A stretch of 64,000 nt of DNA from Selenomonadales bacterium (GTDB lineage Bacteria; Bacillota; Clostridia; Christensenellales; QALW01). A program made the position numbers and the translations under genes. The notes under the pieces were generated by a model. That model ran no database searches, had not been told where the DNA came from, and saw only the letters and a list, made by a program, of their open reading frames with translations. Positions 36,296-44,677 of the stretch are shown here, piece after piece. The stretch is from contig QALW01000003.1 in NCBI GenBank assembly GCA_003150515.1, positions 11,198 to 75,197 on the forward strand, given 5' to 3'. The first letter of the stretch is position 1. Every line of letters begins with the position of its first letter.

Positions 36296-37513
36296 ATGAA
36301 TATGTCTAATTTGGGGAAAAACATCCTAAAGCTCAGAAAAAAGCAGGGGTTAACGCAGGCCGAGCTGGCCCGGCGGCTGAATATAAGCGATAAGGCGGTG
36401 AGCAAATGGGAAAACGGGGGAGGCTATCCTGAGATAACCCTGCTTCCCGCGCTTTCCAAAATATTCGGCGTGTCTGTGGATTATCTTTTAAAGGGGAACC
36501 CTAGGGGCATAGCCGTCGCGGGCAGCATAACCGCGGATATAGTCAACATCATAGACAGATATCCCGAAAAAAATATGCTTGCCAATATTTTAAGCACAGT
36601 TTATGCCGTGGGAGGATGCGTGCCTAATACCATAATTAATCTGGCCAAGCTGGAGCCCGAATTGTCCCTGAGCGCCTACGGACGGGTGGGCGAGGACGAG
36701 CAGGGCAGATATGTGCTCTCCTGCATGCGCAAGTACGGGATAAATACGGAGGGCATAATCAGGTCGAAGGAGCTTAATACAAGTTGCAGCCATGTTATGA
36801 GCGAAAGGGATACGGGCGAGCGCACGTTTTTTTTCGTCAACGGCGCCAACAGCCAGTTCTGCATTGAGGATATAGCGCTGGACAGCCTGGACTGCGAAAT
36901 TTTTCATATAGGCTATCTTTTGCTTTTGGACCGGCTGGACGAAAAAGACGCCCAATATGGGAGCAATATGGCCCGCTTGTTATGCGGGCTGAGAGAGCGC
37001 GGAATTAAGACTTCCATAGACGTAATCAGCCGGGCGGGCGCGGATTTTAAAAGTATAATACCTGCTTTGAAATATTGTGATTACGCCGTAATGAACGAAA
37101 TAGAAAGCTGCGGCGCCGCCGGGCTGAATCCGAGAAAGGCGGATGGAGAGCTGAATCTTCAAAGCATAAAGAACGCCTTGAGCATTCTTATGGAGCACGG
37201 AATTAAGCAAAAGGCGATTATACATTGCAGCGAGGCGGGTTTTATGATGAATGCGGACGGAAGCTTTTTGGCCGTGCCCTCTCTTTTATTGCCCGCCGGC
37301 TTTATAAAGGGCAGCGTGGGCGCGGGAGACGCTTACGCGGCGGGCTGTCTTTACGGGCTGTATAATAATTATGACGACAGGCGCATATTGGAGTTTGCAT
37401 CCTGCGCGGCCGCCTGCTGTCTGTCCGAATCAGATTCGGTGAGCGGCATGCGCCCCAGGGAAGAGGTGGAGAGGCTTAATTCTATTTATCCCAGGCGCAG
37501 GCTTGAAATATAA
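36296..37513 (+). CDS. XRE helix-turn-helix fused to PfkB-family sugar kinase
   Basis: This 405-residue fusion joins residues about 5-65, an XRE DNA-binding domain (LRKKQGLTQAELARRLNISDKAVSKWENG), to residues about 75-395, a ribokinase-like PfkB kinase. The kinase part has GSITADIV, AVGGCVPNTIINLA, YGRVGEDEQGRYV and the anion hole/catalytic motif GSVGAGDAYAAG with its Asp. An upstream TTG in the same frame is less likely than the ATG eight bases after GGGG. It is followed by a class II aldolase gene after 26 nt, so the kinase probably phosphorylates a sugar or sugar phosphate that the aldolase splits. The fusion could couple substrate sensing to transcription. Confidence 0.85.
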   Translation: MNMSNLGKNILKLRKKQGLTQAELARRLNISDKAVSKWENGGGYPEITLLPALSKIFGVSVDYLLKGNPRGIAVAGSITADIVNIIDRYPEKNMLANILSTVYAVGGCVPNTIINLAKLEPELSLSAYGRVGEDEQGRYVLSCMRKYGINTEGIIRSKELNTSCSHVMSERDTGERTFFFVNGANSQFCIEDIALDSLDCEIFHIGYLLLLDRLDEKDAQYGSNMARLLCGLRERGIKTSIDVISRAGADFKSIIPALKYCDYAVMNEIESCGAAGLNPRKADGELNLQSIKNALSILMEHGIKQKAIIHCSEAGFMMNADGSFLAVPSLLLPAGFIKGSVGAGDAYAAGCLYGLYNNYDDRRILEFASCAAACCLSESDSVSGMRPREEVERLNSIYPRRRLEI

Positions 37514-37539
37514 ATATATTAATGAAAGGAATTAAAATT

Positions 37540-38376
37540 ATGCTGGTAAATTTAAATCAGGTGCTTAAGCGCGCTCAGGAAAATCATTATGCCGTAGGAT
37601 TATTTAATACTACCGATACGGATATGCTTCAGGCGGCCGTAGAAGCGGCGGAGGAGACGCGCTCGCCCATAATTATAGGCACGGCTGAGGTGCTGCTGCC
37701 TTACGGCGCTTTAGAGCTTATAGCTCCGGCGCTGATTAATTGCGCTGAACGGGCGTCTGTGCCCGTGGCGGTACATTATGACCATGGGCTTACATTTGAA
37801 AGATGTCTTGCGGCGCTTAAGCTGGGCTTTTCCAGCGTTATGTTTGACGGTTCGGCTAAGGAGTATGAAGAGAATATAGCCCAGACGCGGGAAATTGTCA
37901 AAATAGCGCATTGCTTTGGAGCGACCGTAGAGGGCGAGATAGGGCATGTAGGGGATGCTCAGGCGGATAATGGAGACTGCCCGAGTGATTATACCACTCC
38001 GGAGGAGGCGGTTAAATATATATTGGATACGGGAGTGGACGCGCTGGCCATAGCTATAGGCACGGCTCACGGCGCGTATAAAAAGAAACCTAAGCTGGAT
38101 TTTGCGCGGCTGGGGAAAATCAGAGAGGCGACGGATACGCCTTTGGTGCTGCACGGCGGCTCGGGCCTTACCGACGAGGATTTTATAACGGCGGTAAAGG
38201 GCGGTATTGCCAAGGTGAATATTTTTACAGACCTTTGCCTGGCAGGGGAACAGGCTCTTAAAGAGGGGCTGGATGAAAAATTAAGCTATCTGGATATAAG
38301 GAATAAGAAGGTGGAGCGGATCAAGGCTGAGGTAAAGAAAAAGCTTAAGCTGTTTGGTTCATCAGGTATGGTGTAA
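37540..38376 (+). CDS. Class II (zinc) ketose-bisphosphate aldolase
   Basis: Class II aldolases cleave fructose- or tagatose-bisphosphate or related substrates through a zinc enediolate. The 278-residue protein begins MLVNLNQVLKRAQ ten bases after AAAGGA; an ATG six codons upstream is less likely. Motifs are VHYDHG (zinc His and catalytic Asp), VEGEIGHVG, GTAHGAYKKKPKLDF and VLHGGSGLTDEDF. The GatY/KbaY/FbaA split cannot be decided, so no symbol is given. The PfkB fusion gene upstream fits a sugar-phosphate pathway. The stop codon lies inside the 43-bp stem of a three-armed element. Confidence 0.88.
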   Translation: MLVNLNQVLKRAQENHYAVGLFNTTDTDMLQAAVEAAEETRSPIIIGTAEVLLPYGALELIAPALINCAERASVPVAVHYDHGLTFERCLAALKLGFSSVMFDGSAKEYEENIAQTREIVKIAHCFGATVEGEIGHVGDAQADNGDCPSDYTTPEEAVKYILDTGVDALAIAIGTAHGAYKKKPKLDFARLGKIREATDTPLVLHGGSGLTDEDFITAVKGGIAKVNIFTDLCLAGEQALKEGLDEKLSYLDIRNKKVERIKAEVKKKLKLFGSSGMV

Positions 38377-38652
38377 AGGCGAGATATATTTTAAGGCCCC
38401 GGTGGGGGGCGGCGCGTATGCCCGTCCTCCAGCAAAGCTGGAGGACGGGCCGGCGAGGGCATAACTTAATGGGAAAGCAAAGCTTTCCCATTAAGTTATG
38501 CCCTCGCGCTTTGCTGCGCCCAGTTTGGGCGCAGCAAAGAACGCGCCGCCCCCCACCGGGGCCTTAAAATATATCTCGCCTTTACGGCTCAAGGTTTATC
38601 TATAGCGTCAGGTAAGCTTTGCTTACCTGACGCTATAGATAAACCTTGAGCC
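38374..38652. repeat. Three-armed element with 43-bp perfect stem, plus a 32-bp hairpin
   Basis: Bases 38374-38416 (starting with the aldolase TAA) pair perfectly with 38542-38584. Inside are three arms: GCCCGTCCTCCAGC..., CGAGGGCATAACTTAATGGG... and CTTTGCTGCGCCCA.... A separate 32-bp hairpin with a TTT loop follows (38586-38652). Confidence 0.9.
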
Positions 38653-38754
38653 AATGAATTGAATCTATGCTGATTTAAAACGCCGTGTTTAAAATTCTCC
38701 GGCCTAACGCATAATTATTATATATTATTTTCCTAAAGAAGGGGTGTTGCCCTG

Positions 38755-39117
38755 TTGAAAAAAACTAAGACTAGAATAATATTAGGTGCGGGCGGGCTGA
38801 TTTCGGGGCTGTTGAACGGGTTGCTGGGCACTGGCGGCGGAATATTGGCTATTCCTGCGTTCAGAATGGCCGGAGAGCAGCAGCGGCATGCTCAGGCTAA
38901 CGCTTCGGTGTTCATGCTTTTTATGAGCATTATCAGCGCGGCAGTGCTTCTTTTTTCGGGAGAAAGGGTTGATTGGGCGTCTGCTCTACCTGTAGCCGCG
39001 GCTGGCATACCCGGAGCGGCCGCGGGAGCTTTGCTGCTTAATAAATTGAGCAACCGTGTGCTTCAGCTTATATTTTCACTGCTTATACTTGCTTCGGGAA
39101 TCAGAATTTTGTTTTAG
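38755..39117 (+). CDS. TSUP (TauE/SafE) permease, N-terminal half protein
   Basis: A 120-residue membrane protein with about four hydrophobic segments. It carries the TSUP motif SGLLNGLLGTGGGILAIPAF, HAQANASVFMLF and PGAAAGALLLNKL. TSUP transporters move sulfonates, sulfite or other organosulfur anions, and are usually about 250 residues with two such repeats; here the repeats are separate genes. The likely start is TTG after an AAGGGGT site. The partner gene starts 7 nt after the stop. A truncated copy of this gene's 5' end lies at 35826. Confidence 0.82.
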   Translation: MKKTKTRIILGAGGLISGLLNGLLGTGGGILAIPAFRMAGEQQRHAQANASVFMLFMSIISAAVLLFSGERVDWASALPVAAAGIPGAAAGALLLNKLSNRVLQLIFSLLILASGIRILF

Positions 39118-39123
39118 AAGGGA

Positions 39124-39510
39124 ATGAGCCTAATGCTTTTAGCGCTTACCGGTTTGTTGGCATCAGTTTTGGCGGGAATGGGCTTGGGCGGCGGCGTGCT
39201 GCTTATTCCCGCGCTAACGCTGTTTTTCAATATTTCTCAGAAACAGGCTCAGCTGATCAGTCTTATAACTTATATTCCTATGGCGCTTACCGCACTGGTG
39301 ATTAATGTGCGCAAAAAGAATATCAGGCTTAAAAATGCGTGGCTGTTTTTGCCTGCGGGCGCTTTAGGGGCGGTAACGGGCGCGTTGATAGCTAAGTGGC
39401 TTAAAGGGGACGTGCTTAAAATTATCTATGCGGTATTTTTAATAGTATTTGGGCTATTTATGCTTGTCAGGAGTATAGCGGCGTTTAAAAAGGGGAGCAA
39501 GGATGGTTAA
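39124..39510 (+). CDS. TSUP (TauE/SafE) permease, C-terminal half protein
   Basis: A 128-residue membrane protein, the second TSUP repeat, with LLASVLAGMGLGGGVLLIPAL, KQAQLISLITYIP and PAGALGAVTGALIAKWL. It presumably pairs with the product of the preceding gene to form a full transporter, each providing four helices. Substrate unknown. The stop is followed at once by a three-armed element. Confidence 0.82.
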   Translation: MSLMLLALTGLLASVLAGMGLGGGVLLIPALTLFFNISQKQAQLISLITYIPMALTALVINVRKKNIRLKNAWLFLPAGALGAVTGALIAKWLKGDVLKIIYAVFLIVFGLFMLVRSIAAFKKGSKDG

Positions 39511-39517
39511 AAAGTAT

Positions 39518-39798
39518 GGCGCAGAGCGGGGGAAGGGCGGCGTTTGGCGGGCAAAGCCCGCCGGGCCGAGCCAAAGGCTCGGCCCGCGGCCGCAGGCCGC
39601 AAACGCCGCCCTTCCCCCGCTCTGCGCCTATTAGCTTCGTTCCATTAAATCTCCTGTAGGGGCCTTACCTATACTGGCCCGGACCCGGGCCAGTATAGGT
39701 AAGGCCCCTACAGGAGACTCACGCAGCCTCATAAAGGCATTGCCCCAGGCAAATTTATTTGCCTGGGGCAATGCCTTTATGAGGCTGCGTGAGTCTCC
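39518..39798. repeat. Three-armed element and two long hairpins
   Basis: The element (39518-39628) has a 28-bp perfect outer stem and arms GGCGGGC..GCCCGCC, GGGCCGAGCC..GGCTCGGCCC and GCGGCC..GGCCGC with no spare bases. Two hairpins follow, CTCCTGTAGGGGCC... (39651-39716) and GAGACTCACGCAGCC... (39714-39798), which overlap by three bases. Confidence 0.9.
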
Positions 39799-39880
39799 CA
39801 ATTTTAAAAGAACCAAATCCCGCTTGCATATATCATTTATTAATTATATAATATAGTAAACTAGTATCACGAGGGAATAA

Positions 39881-40645
39881 ATGCGCAGATTTTTTACGGA
39901 CGAGCCTATAACGGACGACAGCATATATCTATCCGAAACCGAATCGCATCACGTTAGAAATGTGCTGCGCATGCGCTGCGGAGAGAAAATTATAGTCTGC
40001 GATTATGCGGGCGCAGAATATAAAGGCGTGCTGGAGAGTCTGGAAGGAAGATGCCGTGTTAAGATAAGTTCTCTTTTAAGCAGTGTTGCCGAACCTGAGC
40101 TTAAGCTTATATTATGCCAATGTCTGCCCAAAGGGGATAAAATGGAATTGATAATTCAAAAATGTACTGAATTAGGGATTTCTCGTATAATACCGGTTTC
40201 CAGCATAAGATGCGTAAGCAGGCCTGAGGGCAAAGACGCCGAAAAAAAGGCTGCCCGCTGGCAGAAGATTGCCCAACAGGCCGCCAAGCAGTGCGGAAGG
40301 GCGGTCGTGCCGCATATAAGTCATTTGACCTCTCTTAAAGGCCTGCCTGAGCAGGGCCGCCGGCTTTTCGCCTATGAGCTGGAGGATTCCGTTTCTCTTG
40401 CAGAGCAAGATTTAAGAAATGAGCGGGAATTATTTCTGCTGATTGGGCCCGAGGGGGGCTTTGAAAGCTCAGAGGCGGAATTTTTAAAAGCTAAAGGCTG
40501 GGAGGCAGTGGGGCTGGGCCCGCGCATACTGCGCACTGAAACTGCGGCAATAGCCGGCACGGCTGTAATTATGGCGCTTTCGGACTGTATGAATTGTAAA
40601 AAGACGGTTGGAAGCGAGCACGGCGCGGACGGAGCAGTATTATGA
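39881..40645 (+). CDS. rsmE: 16S rRNA m3U1498 methyltransferase RsmE
   Basis: RsmE methylates U1498 of 16S rRNA using SAM. The 254-residue SPOUT protein has the N-terminal PUA-like part (ESHHVRNVLRMRCGEKI), MELIIQKCTELGISRIIP, the knot motif LLIGPEGGFESSE and GLGPRILRTETAAI, all diagnostic. GAGGG precedes the ATG. Its stop overlaps the mtaB start, so the two RNA-modification genes are coupled. Confidence 0.96.
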   Translation: MRRFFTDEPITDDSIYLSETESHHVRNVLRMRCGEKIIVCDYAGAEYKGVLESLEGRCRVKISSLLSSVAEPELKLILCQCLPKGDKMELIIQKCTELGISRIIPVSSIRCVSRPEGKDAEKKAARWQKIAQQAAKQCGRAVVPHISHLTSLKGLPEQGRRLFAYELEDSVSLAEQDLRNERELFLLIGPEGGFESSEAEFLKAKGWEAVGLGPRILRTETAAIAGTAVIMALSDCMNCKKTVGSEHGADGAVL

Positions 40646-42000
40646 ATAATGAGCAAAATATATGCCCGGAGCGCTTTGACCAAAATATTCAGGGAAAAGC
40701 AAACGGTTTAAGCGCCGCCGTGATTACTCTTGGCTGCAAGGTAAATCAATGCGAGGGACAGTCTATAACCGAGCTTTTTGAAAAAGCGGGATATACAATA
40801 AAACCGTTTTCGCAGCCTGCCGACGTCTACATAATCAATACATGCAGCGTTACCGCTATGGCCGAGAGCAAATCCCGCAAGCTGATCCATAGAGCCCATG
40901 CCCTTAATGGGAACGCGCTTATAATAATTACAGGATGCTATTCACAGAGAGCCGGAAATGAACTGCTCAATCTGCCTGGAGTGAAAATAGTTTCGGGGAA
41001 CGCCGGCAAAAGCCGGCTGACCGAACTGGCGGAGGAATATTTCAGTACAGAGCGTCCTATTCAGGGAGTTTCGGATATTTTTTTGCAGAGAGACTTTGAG
41101 GAAATGCCGCTGAGCAGGCATGACAGCCGCACCAGAGGGTATATAAAGATACAGGACGGCTGTGAAAATTACTGCGCTTACTGTATAATCCCTTATTTGC
41201 GGGGGCCCAGCCGCTCCCGAGCGCTGAAGGATATAATAAGCGAGGGGCGCAGACTGGCCGGTTTGGGATATAAAGAGCTGGTGCTGGGAGGGATTCAGCT
41301 TTCGGCTTACGGGCTTGATTTGCCGGGCAGCCCGCGTTTGACCGACGTAATTGAAGCTTTATCTCAAATTGAAGGGATTAGCCGCATACGCCTGGGCTCG
41401 CTGGAGCCTCTTCTTATTGAGGAGGAGTTTGCAAAACATCTGAGCGAATTTGACGCATTATGCCCTCAATTTCATCTCTCCTTGCAGTCGGGCTCGGACA
41501 GCGTGTTGAAGCGTATGAACAGGAAATATGATACCGCCCGATATGAGCAGGCCGTATCATATCTGCGCAGATATTTGGATAATCCCGCTATAACTACTGA
41601 TATAATAACTGGTTTTCCGGCAGAAACCCAGGAAGAGTTTGAACAGACGCGGGCTTTTATACATAAAATTGGGTTTGCTTCGGTTCATGTTTTTGCTTAT
41701 TCCCGGCGCGAGGGAACAGCGGCGGCTCAAATGAACGGCCAGGTAAATCCGGAAATAAAAAAGGAGCGCAGCCGTATACTTATAGAGCAGGCGCAGAGAG
41801 ACGCTGCAAACTATTGTCAAAGTTTTGAAAATGCGGTGCGGCCGGTGCTGTTTGAGACTTTTGACGGCAATACGCTTAAGGGGCTGACGCCTGAGCATTT
41901 GGAAGTAAGCGTTATTTCTCAGAGAGATCTTACAGGTGAAATAAGGAATGTAAGGTTAAAAGCGGAACGGGGGTGCTTGACGGGAATGCTAGAGGTTTAG
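40642..42000 (+). CDS. mtaB: tRNA t6A37 methylthiotransferase MtaB
   Basis: MtaB is a radical-SAM enzyme that converts t6A37 to ms2t6A37 in tRNAs. The 452-residue protein has an N-terminal UPF0004 domain with cysteines in LGCKVNQCEGQSI, NTCSVTAMAESKSR and TGCYSQRAG. The radical-SAM motif is GCENYCAYCIIPYLRGPSRSR (CxxxCxxC), followed by LGGIQLSAYG and DIITGFPAETQEEF, and a C-terminal TRAM-like tail. LGCKVNQ is typical of MtaB rather than MiaB. It overlaps rsmE by four bases and ends in TAG, so TAG is a normal stop in this host. Confidence 0.92.
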   Translation: MNNEQNICPERFDQNIQGKANGLSAAVITLGCKVNQCEGQSITELFEKAGYTIKPFSQPADVYIINTCSVTAMAESKSRKLIHRAHALNGNALIIITGCYSQRAGNELLNLPGVKIVSGNAGKSRLTELAEEYFSTERPIQGVSDIFLQRDFEEMPLSRHDSRTRGYIKIQDGCENYCAYCIIPYLRGPSRSRALKDIISEGRRLAGLGYKELVLGGIQLSAYGLDLPGSPRLTDVIEALSQIEGISRIRLGSLEPLLIEEEFAKHLSEFDALCPQFHLSLQSGSDSVLKRMNRKYDTARYEQAVSYLRRYLDNPAITTDIITGFPAETQEEFEQTRAFIHKIGFASVHVFAYSRREGTAAAQMNGQVNPEIKKERSRILIEQAQRDAANYCQSFENAVRPVLFETFDGNTLKGLTPEHLEVSVISQRDLTGEIRNVRLKAERGCLTGMLEV

Positions 42001-42273
42001 GGGCTGTGCTTATTGGGCTGCGGCAGGCGCATGCGCCTGCCTGGGCCGGGCCCTGAAAGGGCCCGGCCCGCGGCCGCAGGCCGCGCAGCGCAATAAGCAA
42101 AGCCCCTAAGGCGGCATCTCATAGGCTTCGCTTATGAGACGCCGCCTGCCCCGCCCCCGCCCCCACCGCCGCCGCGATGTCGGCGGCCGGAGGCCGCCCG
42201 GGCCGAAGCAAAGCTTCGGCCCGCGGCAAGCGAAGCTTGCCGGACATCGCGGCGGCGGGGCGGGGGCGGGGCA
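42000..42273. repeat. Two three-armed elements with a hairpin between
   Basis: First (42000-42106): a 22-position stem with two mismatches; arms GGCAGGCGC.., TGGGCCGGGCCC.., GCGGCC... A short hairpin (42108-42147) follows. Second (42147-42273): outer stem TGCCCCGCCCCCGCCCC.., one 4-nt bulge; arms GGCGGCC.., CGGGCCGAAGC.., CGGCAAGC... They fill the gap between mtaB and the HIT gene. Confidence 0.85.
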
Positions 42274-42306
42274 TGAATATAAAAATAATAAAAGGAGTTG
42301 CTTATT

Positions 42307-42651
42307 ATGGACGATTGCTTATTCTGTAAAATAATAAAAGGAGAAATACCATCCAAGAAGGTATATGAAAATCAAGCGGTTTATGCATTTGAGGACATAG
42401 CGCCGGCCGCGCCTGTGCATGTGCTGGTAATTCCCAAGAAGCATATAAATTCGGCGGCTTCTCTGGCGCCTGAGGACGCGCAGCTGCTTTACGAGCTCTT
42501 CAATGCCGTCAATGAGGTTGCAAGAATTAAAGGAATTGATAAGAGCGGATACAGAGTGGTTACAAACGTGGGTAAAGACGCCGGGCAGAGCGTGTTCCAT
42601 ATGCATTTGCATGTTCTGGGGGGCAAGGCCTTCGGGGCCAGTTTCGGCTGA
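42307..42651 (+). CDS. HIT-family nucleotide hydrolase
   Basis: A 114-residue HIT protein (HINT/PKCI-type): DDCLFCKIIKGEIPSKKVYEN at the N-terminus, FEDIAPAAPVHVLVIPKKH, and the histidine triad VFHMHLHVLGG. These enzymes hydrolyse purine nucleoside phosphoramidates. AAAGGAG lies nine bases before ATG; the TTG three codons upstream is less likely. The phosphoesterase gene begins 5 nt downstream. Confidence 0.92.
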   Translation: MDDCLFCKIIKGEIPSKKVYENQAVYAFEDIAPAAPVHVLVIPKKHINSAASLAPEDAQLLYELFNAVNEVARIKGIDKSGYRVVTNVGKDAGQSVFHMHLHVLGGKAFGASFG

Positions 42652-42656
42652 TCAAA

Positions 42657-43451
42657 ATGCTTATATTGTTAATTATAGCGGCGGCAATTATATTTTTGGC
42701 GGCGGGCTATGTGCCCGCCGTCCGCTCCTATGAATTGAAAAGCGCAAAAATAAAGAAGCCAGTGCGTTTTGCGCTTATAACAGATCTGCATAGCTGCCGA
42801 TACGGCAAAAATCAGACGAGGCTGATCAGCCTCATAGAGAGCTTAAAAATCGACGCCGTGCTTTTTGCAGGCGATATAATAGACGACAAGCTGCCCGAAG
42901 GCCGGGCATATAAGCTTATCCAGACGCTTGAAGCTAAAATGCCCTGTTTTTATGTTGCGGGCAATCATGAATACCGCACCCGAAAGGCGGATGAGATTAA
43001 AAGGCGTTTGAAAAGTATGGGCGTGACCGTGCTTCAAGGCGGCTGCGCGGACGTAGTTTTAAACGGACAGAGAGTGCTGATTTTTGGTGTGGACGATCCT
43101 GAATTCGGACAAAACGCATTTGAGACTCAGCTTGGCGGGCTTAAGGGAAAGGACGACGTTTACAGCGTCTTACTGGCGCATAGACCGGAATATATAGATA
43201 AATATCTGGAGCATAATTTTGATTTGATTCTTTCAGGCCATGCGCATGGCGGCCAGTGGCGGCTGCCCGGATTGATAAACGGGCTGTACGCTCCCAATCA
43301 GGGGCTGTTTCCTAAATATGCGGGAGGATTGTATAAATTTACAGGAACGGATTTTATTGTAAGCAGAGGGCTTGCCCGAGAAACTACGCCTGTTCCCAGG
43401 CTGTTTAACAGGCCGGAGATTCCGGTTATAGAGCTTAAGCCCAAGTTTTAA
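42657..43451 (+). CDS. Membrane-anchored metallophosphoesterase
   Basis: A 264-residue calcineurin-like phosphoesterase with an N-terminal membrane helix (LLIIAAAIIFLAAGYVPAV). Metal-binding motifs are ITDLHSCRYG (D-x-H), FAGDIIDD, AGNHEYRT (GNHE) and SGHAHGGQWR (GHxH). It resembles the YaeI/YkuE group, some of which act on lipid A-like or lipid-linked phosphates; the substrate here is not known. It is probably cotranscribed with the HIT gene. Confidence 0.88.
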   Translation: MLILLIIAAAIIFLAAGYVPAVRSYELKSAKIKKPVRFALITDLHSCRYGKNQTRLISLIESLKIDAVLFAGDIIDDKLPEGRAYKLIQTLEAKMPCFYVAGNHEYRTRKADEIKRRLKSMGVTVLQGGCADVVLNGQRVLIFGVDDPEFGQNAFETQLGGLKGKDDVYSVLLAHRPEYIDKYLEHNFDLILSGHAHGGQWRLPGLINGLYAPNQGLFPKYAGGLYKFTGTDFIVSRGLARETTPVPRLFNRPEIPVIELKPKF

Positions 43452-43455
43452 ATAT

Positions 43456-43718
43456 AAAAAGGACGCTTTAATTTTTTTGGGGGGCGGCGCGGCGCCCGGC
43501 CTCAAGCCTGCGGCTTGAGGCCGGGCCGGAGGGCAGCGCTGGAATGCGGCGTTTGGCAGGCGCTTTAAGCGCCTGCCGGGCCGGGCTAAAAAAGCCCGGC
43601 CCGCGGCCGAAGGCCGCAAACGCCGTATTTCAGCGCTGCCCTCGCTCTGCGCAGGAGCCCTTTTAAAAGGCTCCTGCGCAGGCCGCGCCGCCCCCAAAAA
43701 AATTAAAGCGTCCTTTTT
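43456..43718. repeat. Nested three-armed elements
   Basis: Outer stem of about 36 bp with one bulged G (AAAAAGGACGCTTTAA...). Inside: hairpin CCCGGCCTCAAGCC..; a full three-armed element whose stem (about 43530-43554 with 43618-43643) has two G-T pairs and arms GGCAGGCGC.., GGGCCGGGC.., GCGGCC..; then hairpin CTGCGCAGGAGCC... A cloverleaf thus forms one arm of a larger cloverleaf. Confidence 0.9.
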
Positions 43719-43739
43719 AAAAGCTTTTTTAATAAGATT

Positions 43740-43847
43740 TTATTCTTCGTCGTCCCGGCTGTCCTTGCGGGAAGGCTTGAGAGTATATGCAAGATAAGCT
43801 ATTCCTACGCAGAAGCACAGCGCTATAAACATTAAAAGGTATTTCAT
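43740..43847 (-). CDS. 35-residue single-span membrane protein
   Basis: A short gene with GGAG upstream encoding MKYLLMFIALCFCVGIAYLA followed by YTLKPSRKDSRDDEE: one membrane helix with two Cys and a charged cytosolic tail. The ATG overlaps the stop of the upstream TIM-barrel gene (ATGA), which strongly suggests it is translated as the last gene of the degV group. Function unknown. Confidence 0.7.
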   Translation of the reverse strand: MKYLLMFIALCFCVGIAYLAYTLKPSRKDSRDDEE

Positions 43848-44677
43848 AAGAGTTCTCCTCCATGCTGAATTATAATTTCAACGGTTTTTAACGCTTCTTT
43901 AAGCCCGTCAGGCGGATTTTCCAATATTACCGCTCCGGAAAAATCCGCGGCGGCCAGCTTTTTTAATTCATTGGGCCAGATTATGGGCGAATGATCCGCG
44001 GCGCCTATGGGCAGATGCAAATCGTTGAGACAGTCGTTTTCGTGGAGATGAAGACTTCCGAGAACTTTAAGGGAGGGCATTTCCCCTGAAGGCGAATCAA
44101 TCATGCCGTGGCCGTAATCATAGCAGAATTTTAAAAACGGGCTGTCCAGCATATCCATGAGGGAGGAAAAATCCTCTCTGCGCGAGGGCAGCCTTACTAA
44201 TTCGCTCCTGAAGGGCGCAGGATATATATTCTCCAGGTGCACAGGAATATTATATTCAGCCGCGTATTCCAGGAGATTCTCTAGGGATTGGGCTAATGCG
44301 GCCATTCCCCGGCGCCTTAATAATTGAGGGTTGCCCCGTCCCTGAACGCTTCCTCCGTGAAAGAGCGCAAACTGGCCTCCTATATCATAGCATGCCCTAA
44401 GAGCCGCTTGGGCCAGAGCAAGATTGGCCTTAGCCAGCGTGGGCAGATTCTCGCAGAGGTTAATATGCGGCTCGGCGTGCACGCTCAGAGCAAAACCCTG
44501 CTGCGCGGCGGTCTGAGCCGCCCGTTTAATCCGCGCGGAATGCTTTGATTGATCCGGCTCTCCGGGCAGTTTAAGCTGAACGTGCTTTACAAACGGGAAG
44601 TTCTGAATTATCTCCAGAACTTCTCCCATGCTTTCTGAATGGGCTGAAACTCCCCAGCAAAGCTCGCTGATTTGCAT
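43844..44677 (-). CDS. Sugar phosphate isomerase/epimerase-like TIM barrel
   Basis: A 277-residue xylose-isomerase-like TIM-barrel protein: LSVHAEPHINLCENL, FALFHGGSVQGRG, PVHLENIYPAPF (metal Glu), LKFCYDYGHGMID (Asp/His), LGSLHLHENDCLNDLHLPIG and AVILENPPDG. The metal-site residues are present. It starts next to the degV stop and runs into the small membrane protein gene, so the three are probably one operon. The substrate is not known and it is only distantly similar to the protein at 26345. Confidence 0.78.
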   Translation of the reverse strand: MQISELCWGVSAHSESMGEVLEIIQNFPFVKHVQLKLPGEPDQSKHSARIKRAAQTAAQQGFALSVHAEPHINLCENLPTLAKANLALAQAALRACYDIGGQFALFHGGSVQGRGNPQLLRRRGMAALAQSLENLLEYAAEYNIPVHLENIYPAPFRSELVRLPSRREDFSSLMDMLDSPFLKFCYDYGHGMIDSPSGEMPSLKVLGSLHLHENDCLNDLHLPIGAADHSPIIWPNELKKLAAADFSGAVILENPPDGLKEALKTVEIIIQHGGELL

